64,000 nucleotides of DNA from Corynebacterium pollutisoli (GTDB lineage Bacteria > Actinomycetota > Actinomycetes > Mycobacteriales > Mycobacteriaceae): the NCBI RefSeq assembly GCF_900177745.1, contig NZ_FXAR01000010.1:1-64000 (forward strand). The letters are read 5' to 3'. Shown here piece by piece: positions 26,413 through 36,040 of the stretch. The translations under genes and the position numbers were made by a program. Position 1 is the first letter of the stretch; each line of letters begins with the position of its first letter. Under the pieces are notes generated by a model. That model was not told where the DNA came from. It was given only the letters and a program-made list of their open reading frames with translations, and searched no databases.

Positions 26413-28569
26413 ATGACTCTCATGCCGCCGACCGCCCCGCGCCACCCCGTCACCCGTGAGTTCCACGGCAGGACGTTCACCGACGACTACGAGTGGATGC
26501 GCGACAAGGAGTCCCCGGAGACCCTCGCCCACCTCGAGGCGGAGAACGCGTACACGAAGCAGCAGACCGCCGACCTCGAGGATCTCACCGAGGAGGTCTA
26601 CTCCGAGATCAGGTCGCGCATCAAGGAGACGGACATGTCCGTCCCGCAGCGCGCCGGCGACTGGTGGTACTACGGTCGCACCATCGAGGGCAAGGATTAC
26701 GGCCTGAGCTGCCGCATCCCGGTCTCCGAGGGGCAGGATCCCTGGGTGGCCCCGGTCATCCCGGAGGAGGGCCGCCCGGAGGGGGAGCAGATCCTCCTCG
26801 ACCTCAACGAGCTGGCGGAGGGGCACGAGTTCTTCTCCCTCGGTGCCTCCTCGGTGACCACGTCAGGCCGGTTCCTGGCGTACTCCGTCGACACCACCGG
26901 CGACGAGCGTTTCACCCTGCGCATCAAGGACCTGCAGACCGGTGAGCTGCTCCCCGATGTCCTCGAGGGCATCTACTACGGCGCGACGTGGGCGGGGGAG
27001 GAGCACCTGTTCTACCAGCGTGTCGACGCCGCCTGGCGCCCGGATTCCGTGTGGCGGCACCGCATCGGCACCGACCCGGCCGAGGATGTGTGCGTCTACC
27101 GCGAGGACGACGAGCAGTTCTTCACCGGCGTGGGCACCACCCGCTGCGAGAAGTGGCTGGTCATCGAGGCCGCCTCGAAGATCACCTCCGAGACCCGCGT
27201 CCTGGAGCTGGACGACCCGGAGGGCGAGTTCCGCGTGCTGTGGCCGCGTCAGAAGGGCATCGAGTATGCCGTCGACCACGCGGTGATCGGCGGTCAGAGC
27301 CGCTGGATCGTCACCCACAACGCCTCGGGCGCGAACTTCGAGGTCGGCGAGTGCGGCATCGACGAGCTCCCGCACCTGCGGGACCTCAACGTGCTCATCC
27401 CGCACCGCGACGACTGGCGCATCGAGGGCGTCGACACGTTCCGCGACTTCATCGTGGCCGCTTATCGACGCGGCGCCATCGGCCGCCTGTCCATCATGGT
27501 TCTGCCGGAGACCGGCTACGGCCATTTCTCCGAGATGGAGTTCGACGAGGAGCTCTACACCGCCGGTTCCCTGGGTAACCCGGAGTGGGACGCCCCCGTC
27601 ATCCGCATCTCCTACGGGTCCTTCACCACCCCGGCCCGGCTGTACGACTACCGGGTCGCGACGGGCGAGTTCACCCTGCTCAAGGAGCAGGAGGTGCGCG
27701 GCGGCTACAACCCGGAGGACTACACCGCCTACCGCCTGTGGGTGCCCGCGGAGGATGGGGCGGAGATCCCCGTCTCCATCGTCCACCGCGCCGACCTCGA
27801 CCGCTCGCAGCCGTGCCCGACGCTGCTCTACGCCTACGGCTCCTACGAGTCGAGCATCGACCCCGGGTTCTCCGTCTCCCGCCTGTCCCTCATGGACCGC
27901 GGCATGATCTTCGCCGTCGCTCATGTCCGCGGCGGTGGTGAGATGGGCCGCGGCTGGTACGACAACGGCAAGCAGCTGAGCAAGAAGAACACGTTCACCG
28001 ACTACATCGCGGTGGCCGACGCGCTCATCGCCAAGGGGCTCACCGCGCCCGACCGTCTCGTCGCCGAGGGCGGCTCGGCTGGCGGCATGCTCATGGGTGC
28101 CATCGCCAACATGGCCCCCGACCGTTTCGCCGGCATCCAGGCTGTGGTGCCCTTCGTCGACCCGCTGACCTCGATGCTCAAGCCGGAACTGCCGCTCACC
28201 GTCACCGAGTGGGACGAGTGGGGCAACCCGTACTCCGACGCCGAGGTCTACGACTACATGGCCTCCTACGCCCCCTACGAGAACGTCGAGGCGAAGGACT
28301 ACCCGGACATCATCGCCATCACGTCGCTGCATGACACCCGCGTGCTCTACGTCGAGCCCGCCAAGTGGATCGCGAAGCTGCGGGCCACCGCCACCGGCGG
28401 CGAGTTCCTGCTCAAGACCGAGATGAGTGCCGGTCACGGCGGTGTCTCCGGCCGCTACGCCCGCTGGCGTCAGACCGCGTTCGAGTACGCGTGGACCCTG
28501 CGGACGTCGGGGGCGGTGTCCGTGGCTGACGGTGACTCGGCAGGACAGGGCCAGCCGGACGTGCGATAA
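26413..28569 (+). CDS. ptrB: Oligopeptidase B (S9A prolyl oligopeptidase family)
   Basis: Cytoplasmic serine peptidase of 718 aa, cutting short peptides after basic residues in the PtrB type. The N-terminal part is a seven-bladed propeller domain (FTDDYEWMRDKESPETLAHL at the start). The C-terminal hydrolase domain carries PTLLYAYGSYESS, AVAHVRGGGEMGRGWYDNGK, the nucleophile in EGGSAGGMLMGA, and the late Asp/His segments ITSLHDTRV and AGHGGVSGR. ATG at 26413 lies 8 nt after TAGGAT. The stop TAA forms part of the -10 box of the next gene. Confidence 0.9.
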   Translation: MTLMPPTAPRHPVTREFHGRTFTDDYEWMRDKESPETLAHLEAENAYTKQQTADLEDLTEEVYSEIRSRIKETDMSVPQRAGDWWYYGRTIEGKDYGLSCRIPVSEGQDPWVAPVIPEEGRPEGEQILLDLNELAEGHEFFSLGASSVTTSGRFLAYSVDTTGDERFTLRIKDLQTGELLPDVLEGIYYGATWAGEEHLFYQRVDAAWRPDSVWRHRIGTDPAEDVCVYREDDEQFFTGVGTTRCEKWLVIEAASKITSETRVLELDDPEGEFRVLWPRQKGIEYAVDHAVIGGQSRWIVTHNASGANFEVGECGIDELPHLRDLNVLIPHRDDWRIEGVDTFRDFIVAAYRRGAIGRLSIMVLPETGYGHFSEMEFDEELYTAGSLGNPEWDAPVIRISYGSFTTPARLYDYRVATGEFTLLKEQEVRGGYNPEDYTAYRLWVPAEDGAEIPVSIVHRADLDRSQPCPTLLYAYGSYESSIDPGFSVSRLSLMDRGMIFAVAHVRGGGEMGRGWYDNGKQLSKKNTFTDYIAVADALIAKGLTAPDRLVAEGGSAGGMLMGAIANMAPDRFAGIQAVVPFVDPLTSMLKPELPLTVTEWDEWGNPYSDAEVYDYMASYAPYENVEAKDYPDIIAITSLHDTRVLYVEPAKWIAKLRATATGGEFLLKTEMSAGHGGVSGRYARWRQTAFEYAWTLRTSGAVSVADGDSAGQGQPDVR
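27460..27470 (+). repeat. Copy 5 of dispersed 11-mer GCTTATCGACG
   Basis: Exact copy inside ptrB, read as Ala-Tyr-Arg-Arg with the uncommon codons GCT, TAT and CGA. Confidence 0.6.
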
Positions 28570-28577
28570 TCGCCCCT

Positions 28578-29258
28578 ATGCGCGGCCGGCTCCTGGTATC
28601 CATCTCCAGTATCTTCTCTGACACCAGGGGAGCAGTGGCGGGCATGGTCAAGTCGCTCGACGCCGAGGGGATTCCGGTGTCGCTGCTGGTGGCGCCGCAC
28701 ATCGACGGCAACTGGCACCTGGCCAAGGACGCCAAGACGCGCGACTGGCTGCTCGCGCAGCAGGAGGACGGTCGCCCTCTCATCCTCAACGGCTTCGATC
28801 AGGCGGTGCAGGGGCGCCGCTCGGAGTTCGCCACCCTCGAGGCCCATGAAGCCCGCCTACGGGTGGCCGGCGCGACCCGGCAGATGCGGAAGATCGGCTT
28901 CGAGACCGACATGTTCGCCCCGCCCCGGTGGCGGATGTCGCCCGGCACCCTCGAGGTGCTCCCGGAGTTCGGTTTCGCCCTGGCGGCCAGTACCCGCGGC
29001 CTGCACAATCTTGTCGACGGCACCTTCGTCCAGTGCCGCAACCTCTCCGTCGGTGAGGGTTTCGGTGCGGCGAAGTGGTGGCGTCGTAACGTCATCCGCG
29101 CCGCTGAACGTGGCGCGGCACGGGGCAACACCATCCGCCTGTCGGTGTCGGGCCGTAACCTGCAGGACAAGAAGGTGGCGAATGACTTCCTCAAGGCGGC
29201 TGTCGCCGCCGTGGGTGCCGGGGCGGACCCCGGCGACTACCGCGACTTCGCGGATTAG
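28578..29258 (+). CDS. DUF2334 polysaccharide-deacetylase-like protein
   Basis: A 226-aa protein of the DUF2334 branch of the NodB/polysaccharide deacetylase superfamily. The N-terminal RLLVSISSIFSDTRGAVAGM with PVSLLVAPHIDGNW holds the expected first metal-site region, although the usual Asp-Asp pair is not obvious. Other parts are ILNGFDQA, FAPPRWRMSPGTLEVLPEFG and a C-terminal TIRLSVSGRNLQDKKV. Substrate unknown; the altered metal ligands may mean it is not an active deacetylase. GATAAT lies 7 nt before the ATG, overlapping the ptrB stop codon. Confidence 0.78.
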   Translation: MRGRLLVSISSIFSDTRGAVAGMVKSLDAEGIPVSLLVAPHIDGNWHLAKDAKTRDWLLAQQEDGRPLILNGFDQAVQGRRSEFATLEAHEARLRVAGATRQMRKIGFETDMFAPPRWRMSPGTLEVLPEFGFALAASTRGLHNLVDGTFVQCRNLSVGEGFGAAKWWRRNVIRAAERGAARGNTIRLSVSGRNLQDKKVANDFLKAAVAAVGAGADPGDYRDFAD

Positions 29259-29300
29259 GCCGTTCCGGCGGCGCTAGCGGGAGACCCCGGAGGACAGCCG

Positions 29301-29924
29301 CTAGGACAGCTCGCCCGTGTCGTCCTGGTCCTCCGCCTCCCCGGTGGAGTGCTGCGGGGTCGGCTCCTGGGAGGTGAAGTCGGCGGCGTTGTCGTCGGTG
29401 TCCACGCCGTCGGTCCGCGCCAGGGACTCGTCGAGGGCGGCGGCCCGGGCGGCCTCGCCCTCGAAGCGCTCGGTCACGCCGAAGCCGACGAGATCGAGGG
29501 TGGACTCGCCGAAGGTGAGCAGAATCGAGGCGTTGTGGGCCGGGACACGCACATCGGCATCCTCGGCGTCGAACTCCTCCAGCTCCACCGCGCCCTCAGC
29601 GGGGCGTGCTGCGGAGTTCTTAAGCTTCAGCAGGTGGTGATCACCGGCGGCGAGCTCACCCTCGAGTTCCACGGTGCCGTAGTTCGTGTCGTCGACACCA
29701 CCCAGGACGATGACTCTCATGCCGTCGAGAATGATCGGGTCGTCGCTCGGGTTGTACAGCTCGATGAAGTCGTTGAGATACGGGCCGGACAGCCCGGCAC
29801 CGTTGGAGTAGACCTCGTTGATGACGATCTGGTTGCCGTCCGGGGTCGCGGTCGCGACCGGCACGAACGCGAGGCCGGCGGCACCGACGGCGGTGGCGAC
29901 AGCGGCGGAGGTGCGGAAAGACAT
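29301..29924 (-). CDS. Secreted lamin-tail-domain protein
   Basis: A 207-aa exported protein. A signal peptide (MSFRTSAAVATAVGAAGLAF... ending near VATA|TPDG) precedes a lamin-tail domain: IVINEVYSNGAGLSGPYLND, FIELYNPSDDPIIL and later VDTDDNAADFTSQEPTP. In other actinobacteria this domain forms the N-terminal part of ExeM-like extracellular nucleases. Here it is a separate gene downstream of the nuclease gene. The start at 29924 is supported by an AAGGAG site 6 nt upstream. The acidic tail (EAEDQDDTGELS) ends the protein without an anchor. Confidence 0.75.
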   Translation of the reverse strand: MSFRTSAAVATAVGAAGLAFVPVATATPDGNQIVINEVYSNGAGLSGPYLNDFIELYNPSDDPIILDGMRVIVLGGVDDTNYGTVELEGELAAGDHHLLKLKNSAARPAEGAVELEEFDAEDADVRVPAHNASILLTFGESTLDLVGFGVTERFEGEAARAAALDESLARTDGVDTDDNAADFTSQEPTPQHSTGEAEDQDDTGELS

Positions 29925-29996
29925 GTGGGACTCCTTCAGGTCGATACGTGCGTACCAACCTAGGAGTCCCACCTTGGGTTTAGCTGGCATTCGCCC

Positions 29997-31169
29997 CTAG
30001 CGGGAGCTCAGCGCACCCAGGGAGCTGCTGCGGAGGCTGCCGCCCTGGCCCGGGTCCACCGGATCAGGGGTGGTGCGGCCACCGAAGGAGAAACCGACCT
30101 TGACCGGGTCGTGGTCCGAGGAGCGGAAGTAGTTGTCCTCGTGGAAGTCGACCACGTTGTAGTTGCGGCGGGAGTACTCGTAGACGATCGGCTCATCGGC
30201 GTTGATGTTCCAGATCCGGGCATCCTGCACCAGAGCCATGGCGGCGTCGTTGCCGAGGGCGTGGTCGAGGGAACCGAGCTTGCCGTCGAACTGATAGGTG
30301 GTGTGGGCGGCGTCGTACTCGGCGGCGATGTTGGTGTAGCCGGCGGTCTCGAGGACGGTCACCGCGGTCTCGCGGGAGTAGGCGTTGATGTCACCGAGGA
30401 TGAAGGTCGGCAGCTCGGTCCAGTCCTTCTGGTCGCCGAGGTGCTCGATGAGGGCCTGGGACTGGTTGGCGCGGACGGTGGCGTTGTTGCCCTGGCCGTC
30501 GCCGGTGTCCTGGTCTCCCTGAGCGACGGAACCCTTGGACTTGAAGTGGTTGACCACCGCGACGAAGGTCTCCTCGCCGCCGACGGCGCGGAACTCCTGG
30601 GCCAGCGGCTGGCGGGCGGTGCCGGTGAAGCGGGCGTCGTCGAAGATGCGGGACTCACCGACGGTCTCGACGGTGGCCGGGTTGTAGATGAAGCCGACGC
30701 GGATGACGTCCTCGTCGGTGCCGACGGTCGCCGGGGAGGCGGCGTAGGCCCAGCGCCCGGTGCCGGCGGCGGCGTTGAGGGCGTCGACGAGCTTGGACAG
30801 GGCCTCGTCGCGACGTTCGATGTCGCCGGTCAGGGCGTAGGTGTTCTCGATCTCCTCGAGGCCCAGGACGTCGACGTCGAGCTCGTTGATGGCGGCGACG
30901 ATCTTGTTCTGCTGGTCCTGGAACGCAGACACGGAGTAAGCGCCGCGGACGTCGCAGTAGTTGGTGGCGACGGGGTTGCCGTACATGTCGTTGTAGGCGC
31001 GGCAGCCCTCCTCATCCTTGCCGAGGGAGGTGAAGTAGTTGAGCACGTTGAAGGAGGCGATGGAGTACTCGCCCTCGACGGACGCCATGGCGCCGATCTC
31101 GGCGGCGCGGGTGTCCTCCCAGGTGATGGGCAGCTCAGCAGCGGCCAGCCCGGCGGTGCGACGGAACAT
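29997..31169 (-). CDS. Endonuclease/exonuclease/phosphatase-family nuclease lacking its N-terminal part
   Basis: A protein of about 390 aa with an EEP (DNase I-like) catalytic domain: IASFNVLNYFTSLGKDEEG, LGLEEIENTYALTGD (metal Glu), VAVVNHFKSKGS (catalytic His), FILGDINAYSRE and YFRSSDHDPVKVGFS (final His). Full-length ExeM-type secreted nucleases carry a signal peptide, lamin-tail and OB domains before this point. Here the protein begins MFRRTAGLAAAELPITWEDT, so the signal core and those domains are missing. The lamin-tail module lies downstream as its own gene. It is unclear whether this product is exported. The ATG at 31169 has a weak GAAGG site. Confidence 0.75.
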   Translation of the reverse strand: MFRRTAGLAAAELPITWEDTRAAEIGAMASVEGEYSIASFNVLNYFTSLGKDEEGCRAYNDMYGNPVATNYCDVRGAYSVSAFQDQQNKIVAAINELDVDVLGLEEIENTYALTGDIERRDEALSKLVDALNAAAGTGRWAYAASPATVGTDEDVIRVGFIYNPATVETVGESRIFDDARFTGTARQPLAQEFRAVGGEETFVAVVNHFKSKGSVAQGDQDTGDGQGNNATVRANQSQALIEHLGDQKDWTELPTFILGDINAYSRETAVTVLETAGYTNIAAEYDAAHTTYQFDGKLGSLDHALGNDAAMALVQDARIWNINADEPIVYEYSRRNYNVVDFHEDNYFRSSDHDPVKVGFSFGGRTTPDPVDPGQGGSLRSSSLGALSSR

Positions 31170-31492
31170 GTGGGGCAGACCTTCGGGGGAATGAAAACGA
31201 CGGAAAGTGGTTGCACGTGATGTGCAGGTGCACAAGCGTGCCCGCGAACACTTGACCGTCGATCTCACCTGTGTGCAGGATGAGAAGTCGCGGATTTCAG
31301 CTGTCTGATGTCCGATCCTTGAGGTTTGACCTGACGTTGCCGGAGAATTCATCCCCGGGTCATCTGACGGTGACACGAGGTTCACTGACGGTGTGGTTGT
31401 GACGTCAACGGAAAAGCGTTCGCGGAGTATTAGGAAACGCGTGGACGCGCTATGCTGAGACCGACCAATTCCGGCGAAGATAAGGGAAAACT
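31170..31492. promoter_or_regulatory. Divergent control region between the nuclease and purSQL
   Basis: 323 bp without a gene, less GC-rich than the flanks. For purS there is a TATGCT -10 candidate (31451-31456) and an AAGGGA ribosome site before the GTG. On the nuclease side lie two exact CTGACGGTG repeats (31364-31372 and 31385-31393), 21 bp apart, and the palindrome TGACGTCA (31400-31407). A 21-bp period would put two bound proteins on one face of the helix. No purine riboswitch-like structure is evident. Confidence 0.5.
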
Positions 31493-31738
31493 GTGGCCCG
31501 TGTTGTTGTGAATGTCATGCCGAAGGCGGAGATCCTCGACCCCCAGGGACAGGCTGTCCACCGCGCGCTGGGACGCATCGGCGTCACCGGCGTGAGCGAT
31601 GTACGTCAGGGCAAGCGTTTCGAGCTCGAGGTGGACGACTCCGTCACCACCGCTGACCTCGAGAAGCTCGCCGAAACTCTGCTCGCCAACACCGTGATCG
31701 AGGACTTCGAGGTCGTCGGTGTGGAGGTCGCTCAGTGA
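31493..31738 (+). CDS. purS: FGAM synthase subunit PurS
   Basis: Small subunit of the three-part phosphoribosylformylglycinamidine synthase. The 81-aa protein has the PurS pattern [19 protein letters not shown], then [19 protein letters not shown]. PurS bridges PurQ and PurL and helps channel ammonia. The GTG start has AAGGGA upstream. It overlaps purQ by 4 nt (GTGA), so purS-purQ-purL is one operon. Confidence 0.93.
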   Translation: MARVVVNVMPKAEILDPQGQAVHRALGRIGVTGVSDVRQGKRFELEVDDSVTTADLEKLAETLLANTVIEDFEVVGVEVAQ

Positions 31739-32406
31739 CCGCGAAGATCGGAGTCATCACCTTCCCCGGCACGCTCGACGACGTCGACGCCGCCCGCGCC
31801 GTGCGCATCGCCGGCGCCGAGGTCGTCAACCTCTGGCACGCCGACGCCAACCTCAAGGGCGTCGACGCCGTCGTCGTCCCCGGCGGCTTCTCCTACGGCG
31901 ACTACCTGCGCTCCGGCGCCATCTCCGCCATCGCCCCGGTCATGACCTCCGTCGTCGAGGCCGCCGGCAAGGGCATGCCCGTCCTGGGCATCTGCAACGG
32001 CTTCCAGGTCCTCACCGAGGCCCGCCTGCTGCCGGGTGCCCTGACCCGCAACCAGGGTCTGCACTTCCACTGCACCGACACCTACCTCGAGGTGGTCAAC
32101 GCCGACACCGCGTGGACCTCGAACTACGAGGCCGGCCAGAAGATCCTCATCCCCGCCAAGCACGGTGAGGGCCGCTTCCAGGCCACCCCGGACACCATCG
32201 AGATGCTCGAGGGGGAGGGCCGCGTCGTCTTCCGCTACACCGACAACTACAACGGCTCCCTCAACGCCATCGCCGGCATCACCAACGAGACCGGCCGCGT
32301 CGTCGGCCTCATGCCGCACCCGGAGCACGCCGTCGAGGTGCTCACCGGTCCGTCCGTCGACGGCCTGGGAATGTTCCTGTCCGCCATCGGCACGATCGCA
32401 GCCTAG
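31735..32406 (+). CDS. purQ: FGAM synthase glutaminase subunit PurQ
   Basis: Class I glutamine amidotransferase subunit of 223 aa that supplies ammonia to PurL. Visible parts are [34 protein letters not shown], the nucleophile Cys in [14 protein letters not shown] and the His-Glu pair in [14 protein letters not shown] start within the purS stop. The purL gene begins 14 bp after its end. Confidence 0.95.
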   Translation: MTAKIGVITFPGTLDDVDAARAVRIAGAEVVNLWHADANLKGVDAVVVPGGFSYGDYLRSGAISAIAPVMTSVVEAAGKGMPVLGICNGFQVLTEARLLPGALTRNQGLHFHCTDTYLEVVNADTAWTSNYEAGQKILIPAKHGEGRFQATPDTIEMLEGEGRVVFRYTDNYNGSLNAIAGITNETGRVVGLMPHPEHAVEVLTGPSVDGLGMFLSAIGTIAA

Positions 32407-32420
32407 GAGGGCTTGATTAC

Positions 32421-34697
32421 ATGACCGTCAAGAACGACACCGTCGAGGCCGCACAGGCCCACCCCGACACCGAGCAGCCCTACGCCGAGCTGGGTCTCAA
32501 GGACGACGAGTACGCCAAGATCAAGAGCATCCTCGGCCGTCGCCCCACCGACGCGGAGCTCACCGTCTACTCCGTGATGTGGTCGGAGCACTGTTCCTAC
32601 AAGTCCTCCAAGGTCCACCTGCGCTACTTCGGTGAGACCACCACCGAGGAGATGGCCTCCAAGATCCTCGCCGGCATCGGCGAGAACGCCGGCGTGGTCG
32701 ACATCGGCGGCGGCGACGCCGTCACCTTCCGCGTCGAGTCCCACAACCACCCGTCCTTCGTCGAGCCGTACCAGGGTGCGGCCACCGGCGTCGGCGGCAT
32801 CGTCCGCGACATCATGGCCATGGGCGCCCGCCCGATCGCCGTGATGGACCAGCTGCGCTTCGGCCCGGCCGACGCCCCGGACACCGGTCGCGTCCTGCCG
32901 GGTGTCGTCCACGGCATCGGCGGCTACGGCAACTCCCTCGGTCTGCCGAACATCGGCGGCGAGACCGTCTTCGACGAGGCCTACGCCGGTAACCCGCTGG
33001 TCAACGCCCTGTGCGTGGGCACCCTCAAGGTGGAGGACCTCAAGCTGGCCTTCGCCTCGGGTACCGGCAACAAGGTGATGCTCTTCGGTTCCCGCACGGG
33101 TCTCGACGGCATCGGCGGCGTCTCCGTCCTCGGCTCCGAGTCCTTCGAGGAGGGTGCGGAGCGCAAGCTCCCGGCCGTGCAGGTCGGTGACCCCTTCGCC
33201 GAGAAGGTCCTCATCGAGTGCTGCCTCGAGCTGTACCAGGCCGGCGTCGTCGTCGGTATCCAGGACCTGGGTGGCGGCGGCCTCGCCTGCGCCACCTCCG
33301 AGCTGGCGGCCGCCGGTGACGGTGGCATGCGCGTCAACCTCGACACCGTGCCGCTGCGCGCCGAGAACATGACCGCCGCCGAGATCCTCGCCTCCGAGTC
33401 CCAGGAGCGCATGTGCGCTGTGGTGACCCCGGAGAACGTCGAGAAGTTCGAGGCCATCTGCGCCAAGTGGGACGTCATCTGCGCCGAGATCGGCGAGGTC
33501 ACCGACGAGAAGGACCGCTACGTCGTCGTCCACAACGGCGAGACCGTCATCGACGCCCCGCCGTCCACCATCGATGAGGGCCCGGTCTACGAGCGCCCCT
33601 TCGCCCGCCCCGAGTGGCAGGACGAGCTGCAGGAGTACACCCCGGTCGAGCGGCCGGCGGACCTGAAGCAGGCCCTGTTCGACATGGTGTCCTCCCCGGC
33701 GCTGTGCTCCCGTGACTTCATCACCGAGCAGTACGACCGCTACGTCCGCGGCAACACCGTCAAGGCGAAGTACTCCGACGCCGGTGTCCTGCGCATCAAC
33801 GAGGAGAACAACCGCGGCGTCGCCATCTCCGCCGACGCCTCCGGCCGCTACACCAAGCTGGACCCGCGCACCGGCGCCCGCCTGGCCCTGGCCGAGGCCT
33901 ACCGCAACGTCGCCGTCACCGGCGCCCGCCCGGTGGCCGTGACCAACTGCCTCAACTTCGGTTCCCCGGAGAATTCGGACGTCATGTGGCAGTTCCGCGA
34001 GGCCGTCCACGGCCTGGCCGACGGTGCCAAGGAGCTGGGTATCCCGGTCTCCGGCGGCAACGTCTCCTTCTACAACCAGACCGGTGACACCCCGATCCTG
34101 CCGACCCCGGTCGTCGGTGTACTCGGCGTCATCGAGGACGTCCACGACGCCATCGGCCACGACCTCGGTTCTGTCTCCGAGCCGGAGGTGCTCGTCCTCC
34201 TGGGCGAGACCCGTGACGAGTTCGGCGGTTCCATCTGGCAGCAGATCACCGGCGGCGGCCTCAGCGGCCTGCCCCCGCAGGTCGACCTCGCCGACGAGGA
34301 GCGCCTGGCCGACTTCTTCGTGGGCAACAACCTGGTCACCGCCGCGCACGACCTCTCCGAGGGTGGCCTGGCACAGGCTGTCGCCGAGATGGCGTTCCGT
34401 TACGACGGCGGCGTCTCCCTCGACCTCGCCGGTGTCCACGAGGACGAGTTCGTGGCGCTGTTCTCCGAGTCCGCGTCCCGCGTGCTGGTGGCCACCACCG
34501 CCGACCGCGTCGACGGGGTGCTCGAGCGCGCCGCGGAGTTCGGTGTCCCGGCCGTCCGCATCGGTGAGACCACCGAGGGGCGCGAGCTGACCTTCGGCGG
34601 CACCACCGTCAACATCGACGAGCTCAAGGACGCCTGGAAGGCCACCCTGCCGGACCTCTTCGGTCACGCCGTGGGTGCCAACTCGGTCGTCGAGTAG
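32421..34697 (+). CDS. purL: FGAM synthase large subunit PurL
   Basis: ATP-dependent formation of FGAM from FGAR, step 4 of purine synthesis. The 758-aa protein is the small (Gram-positive type) PurL. It has the catalytic His in [59 protein letters not shown] and, in the second half, [22 protein letters not shown] and [14 protein letters not shown]. An AGGAGG site precedes the ATG. A strong hairpin follows the stop, ending the purSQL operon. Confidence 0.96.
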   Translation: MTVKNDTVEAAQAHPDTEQPYAELGLKDDEYAKIKSILGRRPTDAELTVYSVMWSEHCSYKSSKVHLRYFGETTTEEMASKILAGIGENAGVVDIGGGDAVTFRVESHNHPSFVEPYQGAATGVGGIVRDIMAMGARPIAVMDQLRFGPADAPDTGRVLPGVVHGIGGYGNSLGLPNIGGETVFDEAYAGNPLVNALCVGTLKVEDLKLAFASGTGNKVMLFGSRTGLDGIGGVSVLGSESFEEGAERKLPAVQVGDPFAEKVLIECCLELYQAGVVVGIQDLGGGGLACATSELAAAGDGGMRVNLDTVPLRAENMTAAEILASESQERMCAVVTPENVEKFEAICAKWDVICAEIGEVTDEKDRYVVVHNGETVIDAPPSTIDEGPVYERPFARPEWQDELQEYTPVERPADLKQALFDMVSSPALCSRDFITEQYDRYVRGNTVKAKYSDAGVLRINEENNRGVAISADASGRYTKLDPRTGARLALAEAYRNVAVTGARPVAVTNCLNFGSPENSDVMWQFREAVHGLADGAKELGIPVSGGNVSFYNQTGDTPILPTPVVGVLGVIEDVHDAIGHDLGSVSEPEVLVLLGETRDEFGGSIWQQITGGGLSGLPPQVDLADEERLADFFVGNNLVTAAHDLSEGGLAQAVAEMAFRYDGGVSLDLAGVHEDEFVALFSESASRVLVATTADRVDGVLERAAEFGVPAVRIGETTEGRELTFGGTTVNIDELKDAWKATLPDLFGHAVGANSVVE

Positions 34698-34708
34698 CCC
34701 GCTTGTAG

Positions 34709-34743
34709 ACGCCCTGTCCCGGCCCTGGTCCGGGGCAGGGCGT
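34709..34743 (+). terminator. Hairpin after purL
   Basis: A 14-bp stem ACGCCCTGTCCCGG/CCGGGGCAGGGCGT with one T-G pair and a 7-nt loop, starting 12 nt after the purL stop. There is no U-run, as is common for hairpins in this high-GC sequence. Confidence 0.7.
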
Positions 34744-34781
34744 TGCCGATTCCGGGGTCCGGGAGTAACGTGGCCTACGCA

Positions 34782-34796
34782 ACCGTAACTTACGGT
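34782..34796. promoter_or_regulatory. Palindrome over the hemolysin III promoter
   Basis: ACCGTAA-C-TTACGGT is a perfect 15-bp palindrome ending 11 nt before the ATG. Its right arm contains a possible -10 (TACGGT). A protein bound here would cover the promoter; the regulator is unknown. Confidence 0.45.
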
Positions 34797-34807
34797 AGGG
34801 AAGGTCC

Positions 34808-35491
34808 ATGGTGTCAGAGACGATCACCCTCACCCGGGAGGTGTTCAACCGGGGACCCCGGCCCGTGACGCGCGGCTGGTTCCACTTCTTCGCGGCGCTG
34901 GCCTCCGTCATCGGCGGTTCCGTCCTGTCCACCTACGCGTGGATGACCCTGGCCTGGGGCAATGCCCTCGGGGTCACGGTCTACGCCGTCGGCGTCGTCA
35001 TCCTCTTCGGTGTCTCCGCCGCCTACCACCTCGGACACTGGCGCTCGGCGCGCACGGTCGCGTGGTGGCGGCGGGCCGATCACGCCACCATCGCCTTCTT
35101 CATCGCCGCCACGTACACGCCCCTGTGCCTGCTCACCCTTCCGGCGGCCCAGGCGCTGACGATGCTCGCCGTCGCCTGGGCCGGGGCGGCGCTGGGTATC
35201 GCGCTCAACCTCGTGTGGATCACTCACCCCCGCTGGCTGGACGTCGTCGTCTACCTGGTGCTCGGCTGGCTCATCGTCCCCCTCATCCCCTCCCTGTGGG
35301 CGACCGCGGGGCCGGCAGTGGTGTGGCTGCTGTTCGCCGGCGGGGTCATCTACTCCCTCGGCGCCCTGGTCTACGGCTTCCGCTGGCCCGGGCGGCGGGC
35401 GCGGATCTACGGCTATCACGAGCACTTCCACACCGCGACCATCATCGCCGCGGCCGTTCACCAGGTGGCCGTGTGGATGGTGGTGGTCTAG
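34808..35491 (+). CDS. Hemolysin III/YqfA-family (PAQR) membrane protein
   Basis: A 227-aa protein with seven hydrophobic segments. Family signatures are RGWFHFFAALAS near the N-terminus, FGVSAAYHLGHW with a conserved Ser/His, RADHATIAFFIAATYTP and the C-terminal GYHEHFHTATIIAAAVHQVA with the metal-binding His cluster of PAQR-like proteins. Despite the hemolysin name the bacterial role is unclear; related TrhA proteins affect membrane energetics/fluidity. AAGG lies before the ATG. The stop is next to that of the convergent Lrp gene in a CTAGCTAG run. Confidence 0.88.
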   Translation: MVSETITLTREVFNRGPRPVTRGWFHFFAALASVIGGSVLSTYAWMTLAWGNALGVTVYAVGVVILFGVSAAYHLGHWRSARTVAWWRRADHATIAFFIAATYTPLCLLTLPAAQALTMLAVAWAGAALGIALNLVWITHPRWLDVVVYLVLGWLIVPLIPSLWATAGPAVVWLLFAGGVIYSLGALVYGFRWPGRRARIYGYHEHFHTATIIAAAVHQVAVWMVVV

Positions 35492-35944
35492 CTAGAGCGG
35501 GATCGGCCCGTCCCTGACGATCTCCCGCATCACCAGCGTCGACGTGATCCGCGCGACCCCCGGCAGCTCACTGAGGTGTTCATCGCGCAGCCGCTGGTAG
35601 TCGGCCAGATCGCGGGCGACCACCCGCACGAGGAAGTCCGGGTCGCCGAACAGCCGCTCCGCCGAGAGCACCTGTGGCAGCGCGGCGAGCCTGTCCTCGA
35701 GGGCGGCCACGGTCGCCCGGTCCTCCCGGTCGAGGGTGATGAATGCGATCACCTGCGTCCCGTAGCCCACCGCCGCCGGATCGAGCCGGGTGTGGAATCC
35801 CGTGATCACCTTGTCCCGTTCCAGGCCGCGCAGCCGCCGCAGACACGTGCTTGACGACGCCCCCGTCTGGTGCGCCAGCTCCGCGGCGGTGATCCGCGCA
35901 TTCGACTGCACCAGTGACAGAATCTTGCGGTCAACCTCATCCAT
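35492..35944 (-). CDS. Lrp/AsnC-family regulator
   Basis: A 150-aa feast/famine regulator. The N-terminal helix-turn-helix (MDEVDRKILSLVQSNARITA, then TGASSSTCLRRLRGLERDKV) is followed by the RAM ligand domain (VIAFITLDREDRATVAALED ... GDPDFLVRVVARDLADYQ). Divergent from the LysE-type exporter gene with about 96 bp between, which is the classic layout for an amino-acid-responsive activator and its exporter. The ATG at 35944 follows CAGAAT by 7 nt. The exact amino-acid signal is unknown. Confidence 0.9.
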   Translation of the reverse strand: MDEVDRKILSLVQSNARITAAELAHQTGASSSTCLRRLRGLERDKVITGFHTRLDPAAVGYGTQVIAFITLDREDRATVAALEDRLAALPQVLSAERLFGDPDFLVRVVARDLADYQRLRDEHLSELPGVARITSTLVMREIVRDGPIPL

Positions 35945-36040
35945 GTGGCCGATTCTGTCATAAACTCCGTGATTGAGTCTGCGGGTAAATGAAAAGGCCG
36001 GAAGTATCGCGCAGGCCGCCGGACAGGCACGATATCCGGC

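Noticed and set aside
31170..31492. A purine riboswitch before purS
   Set aside because: No paired elements resembling a purine aptamer, and the purS leader from the -10 is only about 30 nt.
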